A stretch of DNA of 12,556 nucleotides, from assembly GCA_021793335.1 (NCBI GenBank), contig JAJYSW010000085.1, positions 1-12,556 of the forward strand, written 5' to 3'. Made by a program: the position numbers and the translations under genes. The number at the start of each line of letters is the position of its first letter. The first letter of the stretch is position 1. The notes under the pieces are model-generated. The model saw nothing but the letters and a program-made list of their open reading frames with translations, had not been told where the DNA came from and made no database searches. The stretch is from Actinomycetes bacterium (lineage in GTDB: Bacteria > Actinomycetota > Actinomycetes > Mycobacteriales > Micromonosporaceae). Shown one piece after another: positions 6,539-12,556 of this stretch.

Positions 6539-7521
6539 GGTGTCGGTGCCTCCTCGGACAGGAGCCCTTGGCGCTTGAGGTCATGCCACAGCGCTTCGGG
6601 GATGGGGTGGGCGAACATCGCGAGGGCGTCTTCGACCTCTGCCGGGGTGCGGGCGCCGACGAGGATCGACGCCACGGCGGGGTGGGCCGCGGGGAATTGG
6701 AGTGCGGCGGCTCGCAGCGGCACGTCGTGCTCGGCGCAGACCCGCGCGATGGCGCGGGCCCGTTCGACGAGCGCGGTGTCGGCCGCGGTGTAGTTGAACG
6801 TGGCGCCGGGCCTGGGGTCGGCGAGGATGCCGGAGTTGAAGACTCCGGCGGCGATGACGGACACGCCGCGTGAGAGGCACAGCGGGTAGAGCCGGTCCAG
6901 CGCGGACTGGTCGAGCAGGGTGTAGCGCCCGGCGATGAGGGCCACGTCGAAATCGCCGCGAGTGAGCAGCTCGGCGGCGGCGTCGGTGGAGTTCATGCCG
7001 ATGCCGACGGCGCCGATGAGGCCGCCGTCGCGCAATGCGGACAGGCAGGAGTAGGTGCCCGAGACGGCCTGCTCGATGTGGTCGTCGGCATCGTGGATGA
7101 GCGCGATGTCGATGTGGTCGGTCCAGAGTCGGAACTGGCTCTCCCGGAACGACTCGTGTGCTCCTTCACCGGAGAAGTCGAACCGGCTGGCTTTGCCGTT
7201 CGGTTCGGCCCACAGGTCCCAGGGGCCTTCGTGGTCGACCAGGACGCGGCCCATCTTGGTGGAGACGGCGAGCGTGTCGCGCGGGAGTCCGCAAAGAGCG
7301 CTCCCAAGGCGTTCTTCGGAGAGGCCGGCGCCGTAGTGCGGCGCGGTGTCGAAGTAGCGGATGCCGCCGTCCCAGGCGGCTTTGACGGTGGCGGCGGCGA
7401 CGGCCGGTTCGACGGGGGTGTAGAGCCCGGCCAGGGGCGCGCAGCCCAGGCCCAGGGCGGTGACGGACACGTCGGTGTCGCCGAGGCGGCGTCGCTCGAG
7501 CTCGGGGCGGTTCATGGCCAC
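6535..7521 (-). CDS. Aldo/keto reductase, probable L-fucose (D-threo-aldose) 1-dehydrogenase
   Basis: This 328-residue aldo/keto reductase has the catalytic tetrad Asp58 (YFDTAPHYG), Tyr63, Lys89 (VSTKMGR) and His143 (ALIHDADDH). The GLGxAPLAGLY start and the DTAPHYGxGLSEERLG block are typical of D-threo-aldose 1-dehydrogenases that oxidise L-fucose, L-galactose and D-arabinose at C1. A cofactor-site pattern is visible near the end (ILVGARTPAEVEDAL, about 286-300). It would catalyse the first step, sugar to 1,5-lactone with reduction of NAD(P). Translation most likely starts at GTG 7521, with GGAG about 7 bases upstream. ATG 7515, two codons in, is the alternative. It is first in the operon and faces the regulator across an 86-base control region. 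Confidence 0.88.
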   Translation of the reverse strand: MAMNRPELERRRLGDTDVSVTALGLGCAPLAGLYTPVEPAVAAATVKAAWDGGIRYFDTAPHYGAGLSEERLGSALCGLPRDTLAVSTKMGRVLVDHEGPWDLWAEPNGKASRFDFSGEGAHESFRESQFRLWTDHIDIALIHDADDHIEQAVSGTYSCLSALRDGGLIGAVGIGMNSTDAAAELLTRGDFDVALIAGRYTLLDQSALDRLYPLCLSRGVSVIAAGVFNSGILADPRPGATFNYTAADTALVERARAIARVCAEHDVPLRAAALQFPAAHPAVASILVGARTPAEVEDALAMFAHPIPEALWHDLKRQGLLSEEAPTP

Positions 7522-7567
7522 GAAGTGTCTCCAATGCGGGCCTGGTTCGTCGATGTGCAGGCCGGTG

Positions 7568-7573
7568 TGTCAA
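7568..7573 (-). promoter_or_regulatory. Possible -35 element (TTGACA) for the fucose operon
   Basis: On the minus strand this is a perfect TTGACA, 47 bases upstream of the reductase GTG and 13 bases downstream (in minus-strand direction) of the palindrome. No good TANNNT hexamer follows at 16-19 bases, so the promoter call is weak. Confidence 0.3.
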
Positions 7574-7586
7574 GGCGCTGCCGAGA

Positions 7587-7602
7587 ATATCCTATAGGAT
7601 AT
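7587..7602. promoter_or_regulatory. Perfect 16-bp palindrome, probable operator of the GntR regulator
   Basis: ATATCCTATAGGATAT is an exact inverted repeat in an otherwise GC-rich setting, located between the divergent reductase and regulator genes. GntR/FCD dimers typically bind short AT-rich palindromes of this size next to their own gene. The right half contains AGGA (7596-7599), the only plausible Shine-Dalgarno for the regulator (8 bases before ATG 7608), and TAGGAT (7595-7600), which could act as a -10. Bound repressor would therefore block expression of the regulator and lut genes directly. It would also sit just upstream of the possible fucose-operon -35. Confidence 0.7.
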
Positions 7603-7607
7603 ATTCT

Positions 7608-8327
7608 ATGGGAGAAGCGTTGGTGGGGCCCGGGTGGCAGACCTTGGCCGATAAGGCCTACACCGAATTGAAGTCACGAATCCTGCGGAATCTCCTCACC
7701 CCCGGGGCGAAGCTCAGCATCGACGGACTGGCGAAGCGTCTGGAGGTCTCGCAGACGCCGATCCGGGAGGCCCTGGCGCGTCTGGAGGCCGAAGGGCTCG
7801 TGGAACGCCGCCCGCTCAGCGGCTATAAGGTCACGCCGCTGCTCACCGAAGAGGAATTCGAAGACCTTTTCGAAATGCGCGAGCTCCTGGAGCCGCTCGC
7901 GGCAAAGCGCGCCGCGGGCTCGGACCCGAGCCGCCGCGAAGAGGGCTTCGCCGATTCCCTGCTGGCGATGGCGCGCACTCCGGGCCCCGGCGACGACGGC
8001 GCGCTGAGTCGACTGGACTTCACCGAGGCCGACCGGCGTTTCCACAGCCATGTCGGCCGGCTGAGCGGCAGCCCGATGCTCGCCAGGGCGATCGACCGCC
8101 TCGACGCGCACCTGCACCTCCATCGCTCGTACATCGGGCCGAAGGCGATCGCCGAGACCGAGCGCGAGCACTTGGCGATCGCAGCGGCTATCATCGAGAG
8201 GAAACCGCTTACAGCCGTGGAGGCCATGAGTCTCCACCTGGAGAACTCCCGCTCGCGCCACGCGGCCGCCTTTCTCAGGTCCGAAGCCGTGGTGAGTCCC
8301 GGAAACGAGGTGACCCGACGCCCTTGA
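7608..8327 (+). CDS. GntR-family (FCD/FadR subfamily) transcriptional regulator
   Basis: This 239-residue regulator has an N-terminal winged helix-turn-helix (about 12-78: LKSRILRNLLTPGAKLSIDG, LAKRLEVSQTPIREALARLE, GLVERRPLSGYKV) and a C-terminal all-helical FCD ligand domain (about 85-220). The FCD metal/acid-binding residues are visible: Asp142-x3-His146 (ADRRFHSH), His188 (EREHLAI) and His210 (MSLHLEN). This is the constellation that binds a carboxylate ligand through a metal. A sugar acid of the fucose path (fuconate, keto-deoxyfuconate) or lactate would be a fitting effector. ATG 7608 lies 5 bases after the palindrome, which suggests autoregulation. The stop overlaps the lutA TTG start (TTGA, 8324-8327), so regulator and lutABC are probably translated from one message. 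Confidence 0.92.
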   Translation: MGEALVGPGWQTLADKAYTELKSRILRNLLTPGAKLSIDGLAKRLEVSQTPIREALARLEAEGLVERRPLSGYKVTPLLTEEEFEDLFEMRELLEPLAAKRAAGSDPSRREEGFADSLLAMARTPGPGDDGALSRLDFTEADRRFHSHVGRLSGSPMLARAIDRLDAHLHLHRSYIGPKAIAETEREHLAIAAAIIERKPLTAVEAMSLHLENSRSRHAAAFLRSEAVVSPGNEVTRRP

Positions 8328-9019
8328 GCCGCATCGGTCTTTTCATCACCTGCATCAACGACGCCCTCTACCCGCAGACGCCGAAGGCGGTCGTGGCCGT
8401 CCTGGAGCGCCTCGGCTACGAGGTCGACTTCCCCCAGGACCAGACCTGCTGCGGCCAGATGCACGCCAACTCCGGCTACCGGAAGGACGCCGTCCGCCTC
8501 GCGAAATCCTTCGACCGGGTCTTCGGCGCCTACGACGCCGTCGTCACCCCCTCGGGCTCGTGCGCGGCCATGGCCCGCGAGCAGTACCCCGCCCTGATCG
8601 GCGGCGACATCGGCGAACGCGTCTACGAGCTCTCGGAGTTCCTGCTCGACCACGCGGGCGTCGAAGACGTCGGCGCCCGCTTCCCCCACACCGTCGCCTA
8701 CCATCCGACCTGCCACGGCACCCGCGTGCTCGGCCTGGGCGACAAACCGCTGCGACTGCTGCGAGCCGTCGAGGGAATCGAGCTGATCGACCTGCCCGAG
8801 GCCGATCAGTGCTGCGGTTTCGGCGGCACCTTCGCGCTCAAGAACGCCGAGGTCTCCTCGGCGATGCTCGACGATAAACGCCGCCACGCCGCAGGCACCG
8901 GCGCCGAGTACCTCGCTGCCGCGGACAACTCCTGCCTCACCCACATCGGCGGCGGCCTCTCCCGCGCGGGAGGCCCCGAACCGATCCACTACGCCGAGAT
9001 CCTGGCGAGCACCGAATGA
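8324..9019 (+). CDS. lutA: LutA: L-lactate utilisation cysteine-rich (CCG-domain) subunit
   Basis: This 231-residue protein has two cysteine-rich CCG domains. The first has TCCGQMHANSGY with Cys42/Cys43 and Cys80 in TPSGSC. The second has Cys130 in YHPTCHGTR, Cys163/Cys164 in QCCGFGGTF and Cys204 in DNSCLTHIGG. These are the ligands expected for the noncanonical Fe-S centres of glycolate oxidase GlcF / heterodisulfide-reductase-like subunits. With LutB and LutC it forms the cytosolic complex that oxidises L-lactate to pyruvate. The start is TTG 8324, because the conserved SRIGLFITCINDALYP begins immediately after it and TTGA overlaps the regulator stop. The length matches the LutA (LldE, YkgE) family. 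Confidence 0.95.
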   Translation: MSRIGLFITCINDALYPQTPKAVVAVLERLGYEVDFPQDQTCCGQMHANSGYRKDAVRLAKSFDRVFGAYDAVVTPSGSCAAMAREQYPALIGGDIGERVYELSEFLLDHAGVEDVGARFPHTVAYHPTCHGTRVLGLGDKPLRLLRAVEGIELIDLPEADQCCGFGGTFALKNAEVSSAMLDDKRRHAAGTGAEYLAAADNSCLTHIGGGLSRAGGPEPIHYAEILASTE

Positions 9020-10398
9020 GCGCCGCGTTCCCCAAAGCCGCGAAGGTCGCACTCGGCATGCCGCAGCTGCGATCCAACCTCGCCCACGCCACCGGCACCA
9101 TCCGCGATAAGCGTGCGAAGGCCGCCGGGGAACTCGACGACTGGCAGCGGCTGCGCGACACCGCCGCCGCCGTCAAAGCCGACGTCCAGCACCGCATGCC
9201 CGAACTCGCCGTCACCTTCGAACGCAACGCGATCGCAGCGGGCGCGACCGTCCACTGGGCCAGAGACGCCGCCGAGGCCAACGCGATCGCCGCCCGGATC
9301 ACCCGCGAGGCCGGAGCCGAAGAGGTCGTCAAGATCAAGTCGATGGCCACCCAGGAGACCGGCCTCAACGAGTACTTCGCGGCCGAGGGCCTGGCCGCGT
9401 GGGAGACCGACCTGGCCGAGTTGATCGTGCAGCTCGCCGAAGACGAGCCGAGCCATATCCTCGTGCCCGCGATCCATTACAACCGCACCGAGATCCGCGA
9501 CATCTTCAAAGGGCGCATGCCCGACGCCCCCGAGGGCCTGACCGACGACCCGGCCGCGCTCGCCGAGGCCGCGCGCCTGCACCTGCGCAGACGCTTCCTG
9601 TCGGCGAAGGTCGCCGTCTCGGGCGCGAACTTCGCGGTGGCCGAGACCGGCTCGCTCGTGGTCGTGGAATCGGAGGGCAACGGGCGCATGTGCCTGACGA
9701 TGCCCGAGACGCTCATCAGCATCGTCGGCATCGAGAAACTGCTGCCGTGTTTCGAAGACCTGGAGGTCTTCATGCAGCTGCTGCCGCGCTCCTCGACCGG
9801 CGAGCGCATGAACCCCTATACGTCGGTGTGGACCGGCGTCGCGGCCGGAGACGGCCCCCAGAACGTCCACATCATCCTTCTCGACAACGGCCGCACCGAC
9901 GTCCTCGCCGACGAGGTCGGCCGCCAGGCCCTCTCGTGCATCCGCTGCTCGGCCTGCCTGAACGTGTGCCCGGTGTACGAGCGCACCGGCGGCCACGCCT
10001 ACGGGCACGTCTACCCCGGGCCCATCGGCGCGATCCTGGCCCCCCAACTGGAGCCGGGCCGCCACGACGACCTGCCGTACGCTTCCAGCCTGTGCGGGGC
10101 GTGCTACGAAGTGTGCCCGGTCAAGATCGACATTCCCGAAGTGCTGGTGCACCTGCGTCAGACCGGCCCGCACGGAGTGGGCGAGAAGGCCGCGATGAGC
10201 GCGGCGGAGGCCGTGATGGCCCGCCCGCGGCTCTGGAGGGCCGCCCTGGGCGCGGCGCGGTTCTTCTCGCGGCCGTGGCGAAGACGCGGCTTCATGCGGC
10301 GGCTCCCGTGGCCGGGGTCGAAGTGGACGGCCAGCCGGGACATGCCGGTGCCTCCCGGCGAGAGCTTCCGCGACTGGTGGAAGGAGCGGGAGCGGTGA
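9016..10398 (+). CDS. lutB: LutB: L-lactate utilisation iron-sulfur subunit
   Basis: This 460-residue protein carries an N-terminal LUD domain (about 50-290) followed by ferredoxin-type cysteine clusters. These are Cys308-x2-Cys311-x2-Cys314-x3-Cys318-Pro (CIRCSACLNVCPVY) and Cys360-x2-Cys363-x3-Cys367-Pro (CGACYEVCPVKIDIP). Both support [4Fe-4S] centres that pass electrons from lactate oxidation. IKSMATQETGLNEYF and ANFAVAETGSLVVVESEGNGR are typical LutB segments. The start ATG overlaps the lutA stop (ATGA, 9016-9019), and the stop overlaps the lutC GTG. The length is normal for the LutB (LldF, YkgF) family and no defect is seen. Confidence 0.95.
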   Translation: MSAAFPKAAKVALGMPQLRSNLAHATGTIRDKRAKAAGELDDWQRLRDTAAAVKADVQHRMPELAVTFERNAIAAGATVHWARDAAEANAIAARITREAGAEEVVKIKSMATQETGLNEYFAAEGLAAWETDLAELIVQLAEDEPSHILVPAIHYNRTEIRDIFKGRMPDAPEGLTDDPAALAEAARLHLRRRFLSAKVAVSGANFAVAETGSLVVVESEGNGRMCLTMPETLISIVGIEKLLPCFEDLEVFMQLLPRSSTGERMNPYTSVWTGVAAGDGPQNVHIILLDNGRTDVLADEVGRQALSCIRCSACLNVCPVYERTGGHAYGHVYPGPIGAILAPQLEPGRHDDLPYASSLCGACYEVCPVKIDIPEVLVHLRQTGPHGVGEKAAMSAAEAVMARPRLWRAALGAARFFSRPWRRRGFMRRLPWPGSKWTASRDMPVPPGESFRDWWKERER

Positions 10399-10988
10399 AC
10401 GCGCGCGAGGAGATCCTGGACCGGATGCGCCGAGCCCTGGACGGGGCCCAGGCCCCGCCTCGGACGCCGCGCGAGTACCGCCGCTCCCTGGACCCGGGGA
10501 CCGATGCGGTCGATCTGCTCATCGATCGCCTCCTGGACTACAAGGCCCGCGTGCACCACGGGACCGAGGCGATCGCCGCCGCGCTGGGCGATGCGGGGCG
10601 TGTGGTCGTCCCGGCCGACCTGCCCGCCGAATGGCGGCTCGGCGGGGCGCGGTTCATCGAGGACGAGGCGCTGACGACCGCCGAGCTGGACGAGATGGAC
10701 GCGGTGCTGACCGGCTGCGCGGCGGCCGTTGCGGTCTCGGGCACGATCATGCTGGACGCCGGTGCGACGCAAGGACGCAGGGCGATCACCCTGGTACCGG
10801 ACCAGCACGTGGTCGTGGTGCGCCGGGATCAGGTCACCGGCCACCTGGCCGAGGCCCTGCCCCGCTTGGACCCGAGCAGGCCCCAGACTTGGATCTCGGG
10901 GCCCTCGGCCACGAGCGACATCGAGCTCCAACGTGTCGAAGGCGTCCACGGCCCCCGCCGCCTCGACGTGGTCATCCTCCCGGAGTGA
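10395..10988 (+). CDS. lutC: LutC: L-lactate utilisation LUD-domain subunit
   Basis: Read from GTG 10395 this is a 197-residue LUD-domain protein. It has AVAVSGTIMLDAGATQGRR (about 112-130), LVPDQHVVVV, and the C-terminal signature GPSATSDIELQRVEGVHGP (169-187), all diagnostic of LutC/LldG/YkgG. The start is chosen from the GTGA overlap with lutB and the AGCGGGAGCG purine-rich stretch before it. The same frame is open far upstream only as a shadow of lutB. LutC completes the lactate-oxidising complex and closes the plus-strand operon. A hairpin follows the stop directly. Confidence 0.93.
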   Translation: MNAREEILDRMRRALDGAQAPPRTPREYRRSLDPGTDAVDLLIDRLLDYKARVHHGTEAIAAALGDAGRVVVPADLPAEWRLGGARFIEDEALTTAELDEMDAVLTGCAAAVAVSGTIMLDAGATQGRRAITLVPDQHVVVVRRDQVTGHLAEALPRLDPSRPQTWISGPSATSDIELQRVEGVHGPRRLDVVILPE

Positions 10989-10989
10989 A

Positions 10990-11006
10990 AGCCGGCTTCG
11001 CCGGTT
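10990..11006 (+). terminator. Hairpin directly after lutC, possible terminator
   Basis: AGCCGGC (10990-10996) pairs with GCCGGTT (11000-11006) around a 3-base TTC loop, 7 pairs including one G-U, starting 2 bases after the lutC stop. There is no T-run behind it, so it may be a non-canonical actinobacterial terminator or an mRNA 3'-end stabiliser. Confidence 0.45.
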
Positions 11007-11011
11007 GAAGC

Positions 11012-11122
11012 ATGGACTTGATGATCGCCGCGATCGCTTCGGTACACGATCTGCCGCTTTACACGCGTAACCCCAAGGACTTCACGGGCCTGGAATCGCT
11101 GGTCCGGGTCATCGTCGTCTGA
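11012..11122 (+). pseudogene. vapC: C-terminal remnant of a VapC-type PIN-domain toxin
   Basis: From 11012 the frame gives 36 residues ending at TGA 11120-11122. It reads MDLMIAAIASVHDLPLYTRN, then PKDFTGLESLVRVIVV. This is the usual C-terminal end of VapC PIN-domain toxins (DLMIAATAxxxxLPLYTRNPxDFxGLxxLVxVxxV), including the acidic residue and the Asn-Pro-x-Asp-Phe stretch of the active site. The N-terminal 90 or so residues and any VapB antitoxin are absent, and an in-frame TGA lies at 11006-11008. It is therefore a dead tail. Its last 14 bases overlap the end of the opposite-strand glycosyltransferase gene. It is likely debris of a mobile toxin-antitoxin pair deposited between the two convergent genes. 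Confidence 0.75.
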
Positions 11123-11813
11123 CATCGGAGCGGCGCACACGCTCACGGCCCAGGAGCCACAGGGCCTGGACGCCGTCGGTCCAGGTGATCTTCTTGCCCT
11201 CTTCACGGCTGCGAGCGGTGTAGGAGATCGGCACCTCGAAGGGCCGCACACCGCGTTTGAGTAGCTTGGCGGTCAGCTCGGCCTCCATGCCGAACCCGGC
11301 CGAGCGGACCTGGAGATCCAGGTACAGCTGCCGCGGCATCAGCTTGTAGCAGGTCTCCAAGTCCGAGATATAGGAATTGAAGAGGATGTTCGCCGCGAGC
11401 GTGATGCCCTTGTTCCCCATGACGTACCAGAACGAATACGCCGAATGCGAACCGAAGGTCCGCGAGCCGTACACCACCTCGGCCCTGCCGTCGAGCACCG
11501 GCGCCAGGAGCTTCGGCAGATCCTCCGCCTCGTACTCGCCGTCCGCGTCGAACACCACCACGTAATCGCCCGAGGCCCGCTTCGCTGCGGTCCGGATGGC
11601 CGCGCCCTTGCCGCGGTTCCTGCCGTGCCGGATCAGCTGCACGCGCTCGTGGTCCGCGACGGACTGCATCGCCTCCCACGACCTGTCTCGGGAGCCGTCA
11701 TCGACGACGACGATCTCGGTCTCGCAGGGGAACTCCACCGCGAGCAGTTCCTTCATCGTCCCGGCGACGAGATGTTCCTCGTTGAATACCGGAACGAGAA
11801 TCGACAACAACAT
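11109..11813 (-). CDS. Family 2 glycosyltransferase (polyprenyl-phosphate sugar synthase-like)
   Basis: This 234-residue GT-A-fold transferase has the N-terminal strand LSILVPVFNEE (3-13), EIVVVDDGSRDRS (33-45), the RNRGKGAAIRTA loop (65-76), the metal-binding DxD as Asp89-Ala-Asp91 (VFDADGEY), and the YGSRxF plus ETCYKLMPRQ segments of the DPM1-like group. This group transfers a sugar from a nucleotide donor to polyprenyl phosphate at the cytoplasmic face. No membrane helices are present. ATG 11813 has GGAG 5 bases upstream. The last residues (RVRRSDVRRR) overlap the VapC remnant, so the native tail may have been replaced. It is divergent from the membrane glycosyltransferase at 11895, a natural user of a polyprenyl-phosphate sugar donor. 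Confidence 0.85.
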   Translation of the reverse strand: MLLSILVPVFNEEHLVAGTMKELLAVEFPCETEIVVVDDGSRDRSWEAMQSVADHERVQLIRHGRNRGKGAAIRTAAKRASGDYVVVFDADGEYEAEDLPKLLAPVLDGRAEVVYGSRTFGSHSAYSFWYVMGNKGITLAANILFNSYISDLETCYKLMPRQLYLDLQVRSAGFGMEAELTAKLLKRGVRPFEVPISYTARSREEGKKITWTDGVQALWLLGRERVRRSDVRRR

Positions 11814-11894
11814 CGCTGCTCCATCCCCGCGTGTTCGAACACGATTTCATAACTTTAACGCGAACCCGCCGTAGTGCGACAGGGCGGGACGGTC
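11814..11894. other. Divergent intergenic region between the two glycosyltransferase genes
   Basis: This is an 81-base spacer with a locally AT-rich core (TTTCATAACTTTAACG, 11845-11860) that stands out from the surrounding GC-rich DNA and probably holds the promoters of one or both genes. I see no clear -10/-35 pair or palindrome. Confidence 0.35.
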
Positions 11895-12556
11895 GTGTTG
11901 AATGGAGCGGTGCTGCTCGTCCTGTGGCTCCTCGTCCTCCTGTCAGCGCTCGCCTACGCGCTCCGTCCGACGGAAGGCGCCGTCACCGCACCGATACGGC
12001 TCGCCGTCGTGCGCGCCGCGCTGCTGATCGGCGCGTGGGCGATCGTCACCGTCGAGGCCGCCTCCGCCGTGCACGCCCTCACCGCCGGGACCGTCCTGGC
12101 CTCGTGGGCCGTCGCCACGCTCGCCGTCGCCCTCGCCTTCGCCCTCCGGTGCGCCCGGGACCTCGCCCCCGCCGAGCGCTCGCCCGTGCCGGCGATCCGC
12201 CGCGCCTGGCGGCGCGCCAGGGCCGCCGCGGCCGCAGCGCCCGCCCGTCGACGGGCCGCGGCCTGCCTTATCGCGATCCTCTTCATCAGCGTCGCCGTCC
12301 TCGCGATCACCTCTTCTCCCAACAACTTCGACTCGCAGACCTACCATCTGCCGCGCATCGAGCACTGGGTCCAGAACGCCTCGGTCGAGGTCTATGCCAC
12401 CAGCATTCACCGCCAGGTCGACCTGAGCCCGGGCTCGGAGTACCTGCTGACGCACCTGCGGCTGCTCAGCGGCGGCGACGGCGCCTACAACCTCGTCCAG
12501 TTCCTCGCCGGGGCCGGCGCCGCCCTGGTCGCCTCGCGAGTCGCCGCCCAGCTCGG
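11895..12556 (+). CDS. Polytopic GT39/PMT-like membrane glycosyltransferase (partial, runs off window end)
   Basis: The frame is open from an in-frame TAA at 11856 to the window edge. Candidate starts are GTG 11874, GTG 11895 (chosen, with GGGCGGGA upstream), TTG 11898 and GTG 11910. The choice is uncertain. The product begins with a hydrophobic segment (VLLVLWLLVLLSALAYAL), has two more predicted helices, a basic cytoplasmic stretch (RRAWRRARA), a fourth helix (CLIAILFISVAVLAI), and then the external loop SSPNNFDSQTYHLPRIEHW. The Asp in that loop (residue 146) is the conserved acidic residue of GT-C transferases. YHxPRxxHWxQN followed by HLRLLSGGDGAYNLVQ is typical of a bacterial GT39-like family. 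It presumably transfers a lipid-linked sugar on the outer face of the membrane. The acceptor is unknown. Confidence 0.75.
   Translation, partial: MLNGAVLLVLWLLVLLSALAYALRPTEGAVTAPIRLAVVRAALLIGAWAIVTVEAASAVHALTAGTVLASWAVATLAVALAFALRCARDLAPAERSPVPAIRRAWRRARAAAAAAPARRRAAACLIAILFISVAVLAITSSPNNFDSQTYHLPRIEHWVQNASVEVYATSIHRQVDLSPGSEYLLTHLRLLSGGDGAYNLVQFLAGAGAALVASRVAAQL

Noticed and set aside
5702..6793. Plus-strand frame of 363 codons
   Set aside because: Antisense to the lactonase and reductase genes; Gly/Val/Asp-rich shadow without motifs.
7823..9052. Minus-strand frame of 409 codons
   Set aside because: Antisense across the regulator and lutA, both of which are clear on the plus strand.
8989..10173. 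Minus-strand frame of 394 codons
   Set aside because: Antisense to lutB; no motif, composition typical of a GC-rich shadow.
9399..10394. N-terminal extension of the lutC frame through lutB
   Set aside because: Arg/Pro-rich out-of-frame reading of lutB. lutC starts at the overlapping GTG 10395, where LUD-family similarity begins.
11943..12455. Minus-strand frame of 170 codons
   Set aside because: Antisense to the GT39-like membrane protein; Gly/Arg/Asp-rich with no hydrophobic or catalytic pattern.
1..12556. CRISPR arrays, tRNA or rRNA genes, intact insertion sequences
   Set aside because: No regularly spaced repeats, cloverleaf-like sequences, rRNA segments or complete transposase genes were found on reading both strands.

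Overview
The window is GC-rich throughout. It uses GTG and TTG starts freely and packs genes with 4-base start/stop overlaps. The gene families (membrane-anchored Hsp70-like protein, LutABC, FCD-type GntR regulator, an actinobacterial-looking IS605 tnpB remnant) point to a soil- or plant-type actinomycete (Actinomycetota). I cannot resolve the genus from sequence alone.

Layout: (1) 1-1217, minus strand: an Hsp70-like ATPase with a C-terminal membrane segment, cut off by the window edge. (2) 1218-1920: a gene-poor stretch holding mobile-element debris, namely an IS605-type right-end-like hairpin near 1510-1530 and an in-frame N-terminal remnant of tnpB at 1627-1920. (3) 1802-7521, minus strand: a catabolic operon. 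In transcription order it reads aldo/keto reductase, amidohydrolase-type lactonase, FAH-family hydrolase, L-fuconate dehydratase, short-chain dehydrogenase, then an APH-fold kinase-like gene. (4) 7522-7607: the divergent control region, with a perfect 16-bp palindrome that touches the ribosome binding site of the regulator gene. (5) 7608-10988, plus strand: a GntR/FCD regulator followed by lutA, lutB and lutC, all joined by 4-base overlaps. (6) 10989-11122: a hairpin and a decayed VapC toxin tail. (7) 11109-11813, minus strand: a family 2 glycosyltransferase. (8) 11895 to the end, plus strand: the start of a polytopic GT39/PMT-like membrane glycosyltransferase, cut by the window edge.

How the genes work together: the minus-strand operon supplies each step of the non-phosphorylating L-fucose pathway. 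L-fucose is oxidised to its lactone (aldo/keto reductase), opened to L-fuconate (lactonase), dehydrated to 2-keto-3-deoxy-L-fuconate (FucD), oxidised at C4 (SDR) and cleaved to pyruvate plus L-lactate (FAH hydrolase). The divergent lutABC genes encode the enzyme complex that oxidises L-lactate to pyruvate. Both halves face one GntR-type regulator and one palindrome. The simplest reading is a single regulon that converts one fucose to two pyruvates and removes its own lactate by-product. No transporter or fucosidase lies inside the window. The dehydratase assignment is the strongest: all seven catalytic or metal residues keep a constant offset from the characterised Xanthomonas enzyme. The substrate of the other enzymes is inferred from context.
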